DNA from: REEB509 sp049314555
GTDB lineage: Bacteria > Pseudomonadota > Alphaproteobacteria > Caulobacterales > Aquidulcibacteraceae
DNA: 64,000 nucleotides
Assembly (NCBI GenBank): GCA_049314555.1
Contig: JBMOEW010000009.1
Coordinates: forward strand, 21,235 to 85,234
Direction of reading: 5' to 3'
In this document: positions 31,254 to 39,902 of the stretch, in pieces
How positions within the stretch are numbered: the first letter of the stretch is position 1
Layout: the number at the start of each line of letters is the position of its first letter
The notes under the pieces: generated by a model
What the model saw: the letters and a program-made list of their open reading frames with translations, nothing else
What the model was told of the DNA's origin: nothing
The model's database searches: none
Program-made: the position numbers and the translations under genes

Positions 31254-32960
31254 TCACAGCAGCACAAACACCAAAAACAGCACCGCCGCGGTAACCCCAG
31301 CCACCGCCGCTAGCCCCGGACCGCCTGGGCGATGCGGGCGATCGGCAAAAGCAGCAATACCCGCCCCGAGCCCTGCGCCAATCTGTCCAAGGCGCGCCGC
31401 AAGCGCCCCAAGCGCGCCAAACATCCGCAGCAGCAACACGCCAAACCAGCGGCCAAAACTGAACAACGGCCCTTCATAGAAGGCATCGATATCCCGCGGA
31501 TGCCCCACGCCCGCCAGGCGCACCAGCCGCAGCAACGTCCCAAGTGCCAACACCACCCCAGCCGCAGCAATCGCCAGCGCCTGGTCTAACAGCCCTGCAG
31601 CCCCCACGTTCAAGCGAGCCGGGGTAGGCGCAAGGCTTTCAAGCCAAGCCGGTGCGACACCAACCGCAAGACACAAAAACACCGAAAGCAACAGCCCGAT
31701 GATTGGCCCGGTCCGGGGCGGGGGGTGGCGGGCGGTGCCAGGGGTTGCGGCCCGCAAGGGCGCGAAAAACCCTGCCGCCACAATCCGAAAAACGCAACAG
31801 GCCGTCAGCCCCGCAAACACCGCCGCTGAAAGACCGGCCCACGGACCAGCCGTTGCCGCCAAGGCCGGAAGCATCAAGACAACAGCCATCCCCCCGGCCA
31901 GGGCTGGCATGCCAGCAAGGCTCAAGCCCCCCGCCAGCACCGCAACCACGCTCAGCGGCATAGCACCCGCCCGCACCCACAACTTGCGCGCATCCGCGCT
32001 GCCAGCCTGCGCCACAAGCGCCCCAAGCCCCGCAGCCATCGCGATGCCGCCCAGCGTGAACGAAAGCGCCAGCGCCGCGCTGGCCGTCACCCCGATCCCA
32101 TCGGGTGCCGCCAACACCACCAACGCCGCGCCAAACTGAGCCCCCATCAACGCCGCAAACGCCCGTCGCAGATCAGACTCAATGAAGGCAAACAGCGCCC
32201 CAACGCCAATCATGCCAAGGCCCGCGTAGGCCAAAAAGGCTTCGCCTGGAAATGCCCGCGAGAGGGCATAAAGCGCCAGCAGCGGGCCGGTAATCACCAT
32301 TGCCCCAAGCACGCTGGGGCTCACTGCGGCAGCGGCGTCCTTGCCCCACGGATGCGCCAGAAACGCCCCGACCCGCACCAGAAATCCCAACGCCAGCAGT
32401 GTGCCGCCAACGCTTGCAACGCTGGTGGCTTCAAACGCCGATGAACTGGACATCGCCAACTGAAATGCGCACCCCGCCAGCAGCAGGATCGACGCCGGCG
32501 CGTGCCACATCAAATAACGCATCCCCGCGCTCAAACCGGTCTGGCGTTGGGTGGCGATGATCAGCCACCCCCCCGCCAACGCCGAAAGCTCTGACGCGGC
32601 AAGGAAACTCACCAAATCGCCGGCAAAAGTGGCGGTGAGCGCCCCCCCGATATGCAACCCCAGGGCTGCGTCCTCCTGGCGATTGCGCGCAACCGGTGCC
32701 GAAAGCGCGCAGATCAGGGCCGTCAGCGCCAGCCCAAGCCCAAACACTTGGGCCAAAGCGTCCATCCGCACCGCAACAATCACCACGCCAAGCTGTTCAA
32801 AGGCATGCGAGGCCCCAAACGCTGGCGCAAACAGCATCCAAAGCGCACCGATAGCACCAAGCGCCATGGTCGGCGCCCGCAGCGCCGCCGGCAGCGCAAG
32901 CATCAACAGGCCCGCCGCCAATAGCGGAAACCCGGGATTAGGTGCGATCGCGAACATCAT
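31254..32960 (-). CDS. NuoL/MrpA-N-like membrane subunit (last gene of the Mrp-like operon)
   Basis: A 568-residue, very hydrophobic protein with about 15 membrane helices, related to the antiporter-like subunits of complex I and Mrp. Glu of TM5 seems kept (FLAASELSALAG). The TM7 Lys is replaced by Arg (LVRVGAFLAHP), the TM8 Lys is missing (VITGPLLALYAL), and the TM12 Lys is missing (GMPALAGGMAVVLML). Proton translocation by the standard path is thus doubtful. The C-terminal part has DIDAFYEGPLFSFGRWFG, like the tail of NuoL-type proteins. It overlaps the small gene upstream by 23 bases. Confidence 0.78.
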   Translation of the reverse strand: MMFAIAPNPGFPLLAAGLLMLALPAALRAPTMALGAIGALWMLFAPAFGASHAFEQLGVVIVAVRMDALAQVFGLGLALTALICALSAPVARNRQEDAALGLHIGGALTATFAGDLVSFLAASELSALAGGWLIIATQRQTGLSAGMRYLMWHAPASILLLAGCAFQLAMSSSSAFEATSVASVGGTLLALGFLVRVGAFLAHPWGKDAAAAVSPSVLGAMVITGPLLALYALSRAFPGEAFLAYAGLGMIGVGALFAFIESDLRRAFAALMGAQFGAALVVLAAPDGIGVTASAALALSFTLGGIAMAAGLGALVAQAGSADARKLWVRAGAMPLSVVAVLAGGLSLAGMPALAGGMAVVLMLPALAATAGPWAGLSAAVFAGLTACCVFRIVAAGFFAPLRAATPGTARHPPPRTGPIIGLLLSVFLCLAVGVAPAWLESLAPTPARLNVGAAGLLDQALAIAAAGVVLALGTLLRLVRLAGVGHPRDIDAFYEGPLFSFGRWFGVLLLRMFGALGALAARLGQIGAGLGAGIAAFADRPHRPGGPGLAAVAGVTAAVLFLVFVLL

Positions 32961-33216
32961 CGCCCCCCTTGCCGGTGGGAGCAGAAACGGCTGCCTCGTC
33001 TGCCTCCGCCTCGCGTCGCTTATGCGCCAACAGGCGCGCCGGCCACCCGAGCGCCACCAACACCAACGCGGCCACTGCCCCCGCCGCCGCCGCCCCGCCG
33101 TTGGAAAAGGCCTCCAGGTCCTGGCCCGTCACAAAGGCGCGCACCGCCACCAAAAGCGACAAGCCCGCCACCGAAATGCCGGCAGCAACCAATGCAGAGG
33201 GGGCTCCGCCTTTCAT
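32938..33216 (-). CDS. small two-helix membrane protein in the Mrp-like operon
   Basis: A 92-residue protein with two hydrophobic helices (ALVAAGISVAGLSLLVAVRA and GAVAALVLVALGWPARLLA) and a charged C-terminal tail. No family is recognised; in Mrp/Mbh-type operons small extra subunits are frequent. The start at 33216 overlaps the stop of the preceding gene (ATGA), and its own end overlaps the start of the last gene, so it is a translationally coupled operon member. The frame is open further upstream inside the neighbouring gene, which is unlikely to be used. Confidence 0.65.
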   Translation of the reverse strand: MKGGAPSALVAAGISVAGLSLLVAVRAFVTGQDLEAFSNGGAAAAGAVAALVLVALGWPARLLAHKRREAEADEAAVSAPTGKGGDDVRDRT

Positions 33217-34682
33217 GGCACGACTTCCCAAATCGGCGCGAAATACGCGTTGATCGGATCCACCATCACCACCAGCGCGCACAGCAACGCCGCCGTCACA
33301 ACGATCGGCACCACCATGAGAGCAGACCCCCCGTCCGGCCGCGTGAACGGATCGACTGGGGCGGGTTCAGAAAACGCCCGCGCCGCGATCACCGCCAGCG
33401 CCGCAAAACTCACCACAGCGCCCACAGCAGCCGTCACCCCATACCAGGCCCGCTCAGCATCCACCGAAGCCACGATCAGCCAAAACTTGCCCCACGCCCC
33501 GGCAAATGGCGCAAGCCCCACAAGGCTCACCACAGCAATCGCAAATCCCGCCATCGTCCAGGGCATCACCCGGCCAAGCCCGGCGGCTTCCTCTACGCTG
33601 GCCCGCCCGGTCGCAGCCCGCACGACCCCTGCGGCCATGAACGCCAAAGCCGCAGCACCCGCCAGCGCGTAAATCTGGAACATCGCAGCCAGCACCCCCG
33701 CAGGGCTCGCAAACATTGCCGCCGCCACAGCACCCGCCGCTTGCGCCGCGCACACATACGCCAGCCGCTCCCGCAGATCCCGCTTCGACAGCGCCAGCAA
33801 CCCAAGCCCCAGCATCGAGCAGGCACAGGCCACAAGCACAACGTCAGCCCCGATCGGCTCGCGCTCCAACGTGCCGCCAAACACATAGACCGTGGCCTTC
33901 AACACCATGAAAGCCCCGACGGGCGTGACCGCAACGCCGTGCAACAACGCACCGACCGGAGCCGGGGCCCGCGCCGAAGCGCCCACCCATGCCGACATCG
34001 GCGCAAGTGCGGCCGCCGCCACCCCAAACACCAACAGCCCCAGCAACACACTCACCGTCAAAGGCGGTGCGTTCACATTCAACACCCCGCCCGGCGTAAA
34101 CGTCGCCCCATCGCCCACCGCATGCAGCGTTACGATCGCCGGTAACAACAAGCCCGCCGCCGCAGCCAGCATCACCCCCAGATAGGTGAGTGCGCCGCGA
34201 CGCGCTTCGCCCTCCGCCCCCACCGCCACCAGCGCCGAAGAGGAAACAGTGAGCGCCACGATTGCCACAAACATGGTGGCCAGATTGCCCGACAAAGCCG
34301 CAGCCAACGCCGCAGCAATACTTAGCGCCGCCGCTGCCTGACGGCGCGCCGCATCCCGCTGGCCCGTGGCCCGCGCAAACCCCACCGAAAACACCGTTAC
34401 TGCAGCCCCAAGACTGGCGATCAGCCCAGCCATGAACGACCCCAACGGCTCGATCAAAAACACGATCGACAGGCCAGGCCCGTAGGTGCCCATGTTCAGC
34501 GTGGAACCGTTCATCGACGCGCCGTGCAGCGTCAACGCGACGCCAGCCCCAGCGCCGAGTAGCGCCACCAGACACACAAGCCCATCGCGCGCCAACGCAA
34601 ACCGGTCCAACGCGGCAGCCAGCAGCGCCTGCAACAGCGGCGCGCAAAGTGTAGCCACAAGCAAAATGGCGGCGGGCGTCAT
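33213..34682 (-). CDS. MrpD/NuoN-like antiporter subunit, degenerate (second copy)
   Basis: A 489-residue protein with about 14 membrane helices and the antiporter-subunit fold. TM5 reads NLATMFVAIVALTVSSS where the family has a Glu (FVFFE.L..AS). TM7 reads FGVAAAALAPMSAW where the family has Lys before the Pro (GIKGAIFP), and TM8 reads HGVAVTPVGAF where the family has LLTKVG. The TM12 Lys is kept (APFAGAWGKFWLI). Loss of the TM5 Glu and two Lys suggests it no longer moves protons in the usual way. It starts one base after the stop of the first copy. Confidence 0.82.
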   Translation of the reverse strand: MTPAAILLVATLCAPLLQALLAAALDRFALARDGLVCLVALLGAGAGVALTLHGASMNGSTLNMGTYGPGLSIVFLIEPLGSFMAGLIASLGAAVTVFSVGFARATGQRDAARRQAAAALSIAAALAAALSGNLATMFVAIVALTVSSSALVAVGAEGEARRGALTYLGVMLAAAAGLLLPAIVTLHAVGDGATFTPGGVLNVNAPPLTVSVLLGLLVFGVAAAALAPMSAWVGASARAPAPVGALLHGVAVTPVGAFMVLKATVYVFGGTLEREPIGADVVLVACACSMLGLGLLALSKRDLRERLAYVCAAQAAGAVAAAMFASPAGVLAAMFQIYALAGAAALAFMAAGVVRAATGRASVEEAAGLGRVMPWTMAGFAIAVVSLVGLAPFAGAWGKFWLIVASVDAERAWYGVTAAVGAVVSFAALAVIAARAFSEPAPVDPFTRPDGGSALMVVPIVVTAALLCALVVMVDPINAYFAPIWEVVP

Positions 34683-34683
34683 G

Positions 34684-36144
34684 TCAGCGGCCCCCCATCG
34701 GCCAGGCGATCAAAGAAGCGCCGGCGGCCTCAGCAAGGTCGGCCACCCACCCGCTGGCAACCCCCGCGGCGGCAACCGCCAACACCGCCAAAAACAACCC
34801 AATTCCGTGTAGCGGCTCTGAAGACCCGATTCCGTCGGCCTGCGCGGTGCGAAAATACAGCCGCTCCAAGAGCCGCCCGCCAAACGCCACCGCCGCCAAA
34901 GACGCAGCCACCACAAGCCCCGAGCCTGCCCACCAACCGGCCCCCAGCATTGCCTCCAGCAAAAGCCAGGTGCTGGCAAAGCCAAGCGTGAAGGGGGCCC
35001 CCATGAACACAAAACAGCCAAGCGCCGCACAAAGCGCCGTCAAAGGGGCAGACCGGCCCGCCCCATCCAGTTGCGAGATCGCCCCAACCCGTCCGCCCGC
35101 GGCGGCCAATAGCAAGGCCCCCGCCGCCGCCGACGCGATGTGCAAAGCCGCCGCCGTTGCGCCGCCTACGGTGCCCAAAGCAAGCCCCATCAACGCGCAA
35201 CCGGCATGGGCCGCAAACCCGTAGCCCGCCAGCCGCCGCACATCCCGCGCCGCCAACGCCTGAATAGACCCAATCAGCGCGCTCGCAGCCCCCAGCACAA
35301 CGAGCGCCGCCCCCGCAATCGCGGCTTCCTCCACGCCCGCAAGGGCCGCAGCAAACCGTCCAAGCGCCATCAGACCGACAGGTGCTGAAATGCCAAGGAT
35401 CGTCAGGCTCACCAGGCCCGGTGCCGCCCCCATCAGGCTCGACGCCCAGTGATGGAACGGGGCCAGCAACCCAACGCTGGCGGCCGCCACACAGGCCAAG
35501 ATCAAGGCGGCAGCACTAGCGCGGTCGAGCCCCTCAGGACCGGCGCGGAATTGGCCAACATCGAGCCCGCCTTGCTGCGCCAGCGCCAACGCCACCCCAA
35601 ACCACGCCAACGCCCCCGCAAGCCCCAGCGCCACGCCGGCGCGCATGGCACCTCCAAGCGCTGCTGGTCGTGCACTAGCGCCAAGAGCCGTCGCCCCCGC
35701 AAGCGAAAGTCCGATCACCTGCACCCAAACCGCAAGGCTCGCGAGATCTGCTGCAAAGGCCAACCCAAGGCTTGCCCCCACCGCCACCAGCACCAGCGAA
35801 AACCCGTGTCGCGCCGCGGGGCCGGCCGCTTCGATGAAAGTCCCCCCCCCAATCAGCAACACCAGCGGTGCGGTGGTTGCCACCATCAACGCCGAAAACG
35901 CAGACCACCCATCAAGCCGCCACGCCAAGCCAGGCCCCAGCGCATAAATCAGCGGTCCATTTTGCACGGCAAAGAAAAGGCCAATCACCCCAAGTGTCAT
36001 CACCGTAAGCGCAATGCCGCAGACGGCTGCTGCCGCCCGTGGCCCGGGCATCAGGGCCGCCAGCACGGCCCCTGCTAAAGGTGCCGCCACCGCGAGCGCT
36101 GCCCCATGACCAAGCAATGGGTGAGTGAGGATGGCTTCCATCAT
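34684..36144 (-). CDS. MrpD/NuoN-like antiporter subunit, degenerate (first copy)
   Basis: A 486-residue protein with about 14 membrane helices. TM5 has Gln in place of Glu (LASLAVWVQVIGLSLAG). TM7 has Val in place of Lys (ASVGLLAPFHHW), TM8 has Pro in place of Lys (GISAPVGLMAL), and TM12 has Thr in place of Lys (GFASTWLLLEAM). The PFHHW and AP..VS remnants show it descends from the normal MrpD/NuoN fold. All four key charges appear lost, the most complete loss of the three paralogues. The start overlaps the mrpC-like stop by 4 bases (ATGA). Confidence 0.82.
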   Translation of the reverse strand: MMEAILTHPLLGHGAALAVAAPLAGAVLAALMPGPRAAAAVCGIALTVMTLGVIGLFFAVQNGPLIYALGPGLAWRLDGWSAFSALMVATTAPLVLLIGGGTFIEAAGPAARHGFSLVLVAVGASLGLAFAADLASLAVWVQVIGLSLAGATALGASARPAALGGAMRAGVALGLAGALAWFGVALALAQQGGLDVGQFRAGPEGLDRASAAALILACVAAASVGLLAPFHHWASSLMGAAPGLVSLTILGISAPVGLMALGRFAAALAGVEEAAIAGAALVVLGAASALIGSIQALAARDVRRLAGYGFAAHAGCALMGLALGTVGGATAAALHIASAAAGALLLAAAGGRVGAISQLDGAGRSAPLTALCAALGCFVFMGAPFTLGFASTWLLLEAMLGAGWWAGSGLVVAASLAAVAFGGRLLERLYFRTAQADGIGSSEPLHGIGLFLAVLAVAAAGVASGWVADLAEAAGASLIAWPMGGR

Positions 36145-36467
36145 GCGCTCGGCTCGTCTGGCCGTGCGAGATCATCGATGGAGTCGATTTCGTCGGTTTC
36201 GCTAACGCCGTAAGCCTCTCGCAGGCGCACCGCGATCGCTAAAGCCACAATAAACCCCGCCCCGCCCAGCAAGGCCGAAGCTACCGCCAAACCCAGCGCT
36301 GACGGCACCGCAGATACCAGCAACACAAGCGCTCCCGCCTGTGCCAGCAGCACGCCCATCGCGCGTTTCAGCAGCGGGCGCGCACCAATCGCTGCCCACA
36401 AACCAACGCCCGCGAGCGCTGCCGCTGCGATCACATGCAGCCGGTCCAGAAGGAAAAGGATGTCCAT
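36141..36467 (-). CDS. mrpC: MrpC/NuoK-like subunit
   Basis: A 108-residue membrane protein with three helices and a charged C-terminal tail, size and place in the operon matching MrpC (MnhC), which is homologous to NuoK of complex I. The second helix (MGVLLAQAGALVLLVSAV) corresponds to the conserved NuoK-type helix, but typical Asn/Glu residues of the family are largely replaced by small hydrophobic ones. It follows the mrpB-like gene with a one-base gap and overlaps the first mrpD-like gene. Confidence 0.72.
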   Translation of the reverse strand: MDILFLLDRLHVIAAAALAGVGLWAAIGARPLLKRAMGVLLAQAGALVLLVSAVPSALGLAVASALLGGAGFIVALAIAVRLREAYGVSETDEIDSIDDLARPDEPSA

Positions 36468-36468
36468 G

Positions 36469-36906
36469 TCACCAGGCCTCGTCGCTCAGCTCAGGAGCCC
36501 GCGCCACAAACGCCAAAAACCCAAGCTGGCCGGCCCCCGCCGTGGCCAGCAGCGCGCCTGCGGTGCAAAGCCCAGGACCAAACCCAAACGCGGCAAACAG
36601 GCCCCACGCCCCAAGTTGTGGTGCCACCAGCGGGCCAGCCACCGGCACCACCCAGCCCACGCCCATCAGGCTAACCCCAAGCCACAAAACGCCCAGCAAA
36701 GCCTTCACCGGCATGGCCTGCCTGGCCATCGCCACGCCGGCGATCAGCATGTGCAACACCCCAACGAGCGCCAAAACCAACCCACCGATCACCCCGCCGG
36801 CAATGCCCAGATCGCCCCGCGCCGCCAGCACAAAGGCAAAAACCGCCATCAGTGGCCCAATGGCCTTGGCGCCAAGCAGTGTCCATTCATGGGTCGACGG
36901 CGTCAT
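36469..36906 (-). CDS. mrpB: MrpB-like subunit
   Basis: A 145-residue protein with four hydrophobic helices. LGIAGGVIGGLVLALVGVLH matches the Gly-rich helix of MrpB/MnhB (usually G.GGFIGG). In the archaeal Mbh order this is MbhF. It overlaps the preceding gene by 4 bases. Function in the family: part of the membrane module needed for sodium/proton exchange; whether that applies here is open given the changed antiporter subunits. Confidence 0.75.
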   Translation of the reverse strand: MTPSTHEWTLLGAKAIGPLMAVFAFVLAARGDLGIAGGVIGGLVLALVGVLHMLIAGVAMARQAMPVKALLGVLWLGVSLMGVGWVVPVAGPLVAPQLGAWGLFAAFGFGPGLCTAGALLATAGAGQLGFLAFVARAPELSDEAW

Positions 36907-37472
36907 GAGAAGTCGTCCTCTTTGCGCGCCTTGCGACGCCGCGCTTGCCGGGGCGGTTGCGCGGCCCGCAACACCGCCGCCCGCTCGCCAAATCCCAACA
37001 ACGCAAGGGCAGCAAGCGCAGCCGCGGCAAAGCCACCCACCGCCACGCTCACCTGGAAAGCCCCAAACACGGTCAGGTCTGGCAGTGGGAGCGGTCGCGC
37101 CAAGGCGGGCAAATCAAGTCCAGCCCACGCCAAGGCCAAGGCAAGCCCCGCAGCGACCGCCATCGAGGCGACCGGCGGCCCGTCGCGCCGAACCCGCGCC
37201 ATCCGTCCCACCAAAGACAGGCCCGCAATCGTCAAAACTGGCGCAATCGCGCCAAACACCAGCATGATCACCAGGCCCGCGCCACTGGCCCCGAGCAGGC
37301 CAGCAGCCGCCCCAAGCGAGGCCCCTGCAATCGCCAAATTCAAGGCCATCGCCAGCACCGCCCGCGCGGCCACAGCCCCAACGCCCGCCACGACAGCAAG
37401 GGCCATAAGCGCGATCGCACTGGCCCGCGCAGCGTGTTCTGCCCAGTGTGGGTCAAGTAAGGCCGCCGTCAT
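36903..37472 (-). CDS. MrpA C-terminal-like/MbhD-E-like subunit
   Basis: A 189-residue protein with about five hydrophobic helices that occupies the position of the MrpA C-terminal domains (MbhD and MbhE in archaeal complexes), related to NuoJ. The segment AMALNLAIAGASLGAAAGLL with AGLVIMLVFGAIAPVLTIAG fits the NuoJ-like helix pattern. There is no MrpA N-terminal antiporter part here, so MrpA is split as in Mbh and cyanobacterial Mrp systems. A basic, charged C-terminal tail (QARRRKARKEDDFS) is unusual. Overlaps both neighbours by 4 bases. Confidence 0.68.
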   Translation of the reverse strand: MTAALLDPHWAEHAARASAIALMALAVVAGVGAVAARAVLAMALNLAIAGASLGAAAGLLGASGAGLVIMLVFGAIAPVLTIAGLSLVGRMARVRRDGPPVASMAVAAGLALALAWAGLDLPALARPLPLPDLTVFGAFQVSVAVGGFAAAALAALALLGFGERAAVLRAAQPPRQARRRKARKEDDFS

Positions 37473-37828
37473 GGTTTTGGTTCCGTGCCGGGCCGCGGCG
37501 CCCGGTAACGCCCAATGACGGGATCGAGCCCGCCCGCATGCGCTGCCGTTGCCAGCGCGTTGATGCCAGCAGCGCTCAGCCCCGCGATCACCACCCCAAG
37601 CAGCCCGAGGCGCAGCGCCATTTGCCCGTCAAACGCAACAATCGCCAGCCCAAACAGGATCAATCCGCCCCCGACCCCGTCGCCCGCCTGCACCGCATGC
37701 ATTCGCGCGAAAAAGTCTGGAAATCGCAGCAGGCCAACCGCCGTGGTCAACAGCGCCAAGACGCCCAAGCCAACAAACAGCCCCCCTACGGCCATCCGCG
37801 CGGTTTCAAACAACAGCTCTAGCGTCAT
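37469..37828 (-). CDS. mrpG: MrpG subunit
   Basis: A 119-residue protein with three hydrophobic helices. GLLRFPDFFARMHAVQAGDG is the signature of MrpG/MnhG (RLPD...RLHA...), so the assignment is clear. The protein is a small membrane subunit required for assembly and activity of Mrp complexes. It overlaps its neighbours on both sides by 4 bases. Confidence 0.9.
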   Translation of the reverse strand: MTLELLFETARMAVGGLFVGLGVLALLTTAVGLLRFPDFFARMHAVQAGDGVGGGLILFGLAIVAFDGQMALRLGLLGVVIAGLSAAGINALATAAHAGGLDPVIGRYRAPRPGTEPKP

Positions 37829-38121
37829 GCCTCGCCCTCCTGCTCAGAGCGGGCTTCCAGCGACGACTGCAAAGACCGGAAACGCAGCGTCTTTAACACC
37901 GCCACACACACCACAAACCCCAAGATCACTTGCAAAATCGCCTGATCAATCAGCGCCGGCTGACCAAGCACCACCGCGCCCGCAGCCAGCGCCAAAGCCA
38001 GCTTTATGTTGATCGACAGGGCTGCAAGCGCGCGATCATACAGCGTCGGTCCAGCCAATAGCCGCGCTACCACCACTGCGGCCGCCAGCACCAAACAGGC
38101 AAGGGCGATTGCAGCGATCAT
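37825..38121 (-). CDS. mrpF: MrpF subunit
   Basis: A 98-residue protein with three hydrophobic helices. VARLLAGPTLYDRALAALSI matches the MrpF/MnhF signature (R...GP...DR..A), whose Asp is important in studied Mrp complexes. The C-terminal tail is charged. Overlaps with mrpE and mrpG are 4 bases each. Confidence 0.88.
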   Translation of the reverse strand: MIAAIALACLVLAAAVVVARLLAGPTLYDRALAALSINIKLALALAAGAVVLGQPALIDQAILQVILGFVVCVAVLKTLRFRSLQSSLEARSEQEGEA

Positions 38122-38612
38122 GGCTGGCCCTCCGCGCTCGCGCCGCTGCGGTGCTGCCGGCTGTCTTCGTCCAATACGTGGAGCAGGGTGTGATTTCTGC
38201 GCAGCGCAACGGGCATTGCCCCCGGCGCTTCCCCCGCTTGCGCCGCATTCACCGCCCGGTTGACCGCATCGGTTTGCGCAACGCTGACCTGGATCAGGGC
38301 CGGCGCGATGGTAACATCTGCGGAGATGCTGGCGGCCGCCACCCGAAAGGCACCGGCAAATTTGCGCCTAAGCCGGGCAGGCGTTCCCGCAAGCCGCCCC
38401 AGCAACCGCCCCAGCACAGCGGACTCTTTGCCCAACCACCCAAAGCGCGCCGCCACAATTAGCGCGCCCACGCTGGCAAAGCCCACCACAGTGGCGTCGG
38501 CAAGGCTTGTTCCCCCGCGCAGCACTGCCGCGAAGACGACCATCCCAAAAATCACTGCAAATGCGGAAAGCATCGACCACCCCGGGGCCGGCAAACAACT
38601 GGTCTTAACCAT
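38118..38612 (-). CDS. mrpE: MrpE-like subunit, first gene of the Mrp-like operon
   Basis: A 164-residue protein with two or three N-terminal hydrophobic helices and a soluble C-terminal domain containing RVAAASISADVTIAPALIQV and NHTLLHVLDEDS, the pattern of MrpE/MnhE (helical linker, then the conserved strand with D at the end). It opens a ten-gene operon (38612 to 31254) in the order E-F-G-A'-B-C-D-D-x-L, joined by 4-base overlaps. The operon promoter should be in the 71 bases behind the acyl-CoA dehydrogenase gene. Confidence 0.8.
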   Translation of the reverse strand: MVKTSCLPAPGWSMLSAFAVIFGMVVFAAVLRGGTSLADATVVGFASVGALIVAARFGWLGKESAVLGRLLGRLAGTPARLRRKFAGAFRVAAASISADVTIAPALIQVSVAQTDAVNRAVNAAQAGEAPGAMPVALRRNHTLLHVLDEDSRQHRSGASAEGQP

Positions 38613-38683
38613 GCTGCAACGGATTCGCCACCCCGCACGGCACCTCGATTTATCCGCCCCGAAACGTCACACCACCTAAGGCC

Positions 38684-39826
38684 TTAGCCGCGCATCATTT
38701 CCCGCGCGATGATCAGCCGCTGAATTTCGCTGGTGCCTTCATAGATCCGGAAAATGCGCACGTCCCGGTAGAACCGCTCGATGCCATAGTCGGCCACATA
38801 GCCCGCGCCCCCGAAGATCTGCACGGCCCGATCCGCCACCCGGCCGACCATTTCCGACGCATAGAGTTTAGAGGCCGAACACTCGAGCACCACGTTCTCG
38901 CCCGCATCCCGCCGGCGGGCCGCATCAAGCACCATGCACCGCGCGGCATAGGCTTCGGTTTTGGAGTCTGCCATCTGCGCCTGGATCATCTGAAACGACG
39001 CCAACGCCTGGCCGAACTGCTTGCGTGACCCGGCATAGGCCACGATCTCCTCAAGCAGCCGTTCAGCCACCCCCACACATACCGACGCGATATGCAAACG
39101 CCCCCGGTCCAGCACCTGCATCGCCACTTTGAAGCCTTCGCCCTCGCCACCCAACCGAAGCTCCGGCCCCACCCGCACGTCATCAAAATTGACATCACAG
39201 ATGTGCGCGCCCTGCTGGCCCATTTTCTTTTCCGGCTTGCCAATCGACAGGCCAGGGCTGTCGCGCGGCACAAGGAAAGCGGAAACCCCGCCGCCGCCTT
39301 TGACGGTCGGGTCGGTGCGGGCCATCACCGTGAACAACGAGGCCTTGTTGGCATTGGTGATGTAGCGCTTGGACCCGCGCAACACATAGGCTTCGCCATC
39401 CCAAATCGCCTGCGTGCGCACGCTGCCGGAATCTGAACCAGCCTCCGGTTCTGTCAGCGCAAAACTGGTGACGATCTCCCCAGACGCCACGCCCGGCAGA
39501 TATTTTGCCTTCTGCTCCGGCGTGCCAAACATCACCAGCCCCTGGCTGCCAATGCCCACATTGGTGCCAAAGCAGGAGCGAAACGCCGGCGAGCAGCGCC
39601 CAAGCTCAAACGCCACTAGGCACTCTTCTTCCATCGACAACTCAAGCCCGCCGTAGGCCGCCGGGATCGAAAGCCCATAAAGCCCAAGCGCCTTCATCTC
39701 CGCCACGACATCATCGGGAACGGCATCGGCCTCCGCCACTTGGGCTTCGATCGGGCGCAGCCGCTCACTGACAAACCGGCGCACGGTGTCGATGAACTGA
39801 GCTCTTGTGTCCGGGTCGAGTGCCAT
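38684..39826 (-). CDS. acyl-CoA dehydrogenase
   Basis: A 380-residue FAD enzyme catalysing alpha,beta-dehydrogenation of acyl-CoA esters. Visible marks: FALTEPEAGSDSGSVRTQA (FAD and substrate loop), RKQFGQALASFQMIQ, QIFGGAGYVADYGIERFYRD, and IYEGTSEIQRLIIARE with the catalytic Glu in the family position (YEGTSEIQ). Length is normal. The acyl chain preferred cannot be read. It is on the same strand as the Mrp-like operon, 71 bases upstream of mrpE. Confidence 0.95.
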   Translation of the reverse strand: MALDPDTRAQFIDTVRRFVSERLRPIEAQVAEADAVPDDVVAEMKALGLYGLSIPAAYGGLELSMEEECLVAFELGRCSPAFRSCFGTNVGIGSQGLVMFGTPEQKAKYLPGVASGEIVTSFALTEPEAGSDSGSVRTQAIWDGEAYVLRGSKRYITNANKASLFTVMARTDPTVKGGGGVSAFLVPRDSPGLSIGKPEKKMGQQGAHICDVNFDDVRVGPELRLGGEGEGFKVAMQVLDRGRLHIASVCVGVAERLLEEIVAYAGSRKQFGQALASFQMIQAQMADSKTEAYAARCMVLDAARRRDAGENVVLECSASKLYASEMVGRVADRAVQIFGGAGYVADYGIERFYRDVRIFRIYEGTSEIQRLIIAREMMRG

Positions 39827-39902
39827 GGGGATCTCCTTGATCGTTGGGCGCGATCATCAGGAAACCACAGCCCCGATCAAGCAGTTTCCTGGCCTAGGGC
39901 GA

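Noticed and set aside
30893..31294. Open frame of 133 codons in the AT-rich region before mucR
   Set aside because: No ribosome binding site or domain, and it overlaps the mucR promoter region and the end of the Mrp-like operon.
33192..34145. Long plus-strand frames opposite the Mrp-like operon (also 32551-33672, 36341-37267)
   Set aside because: Mirror frames of GC-rich membrane genes; translations are Arg/Pro/Ala-rich and have no domain.
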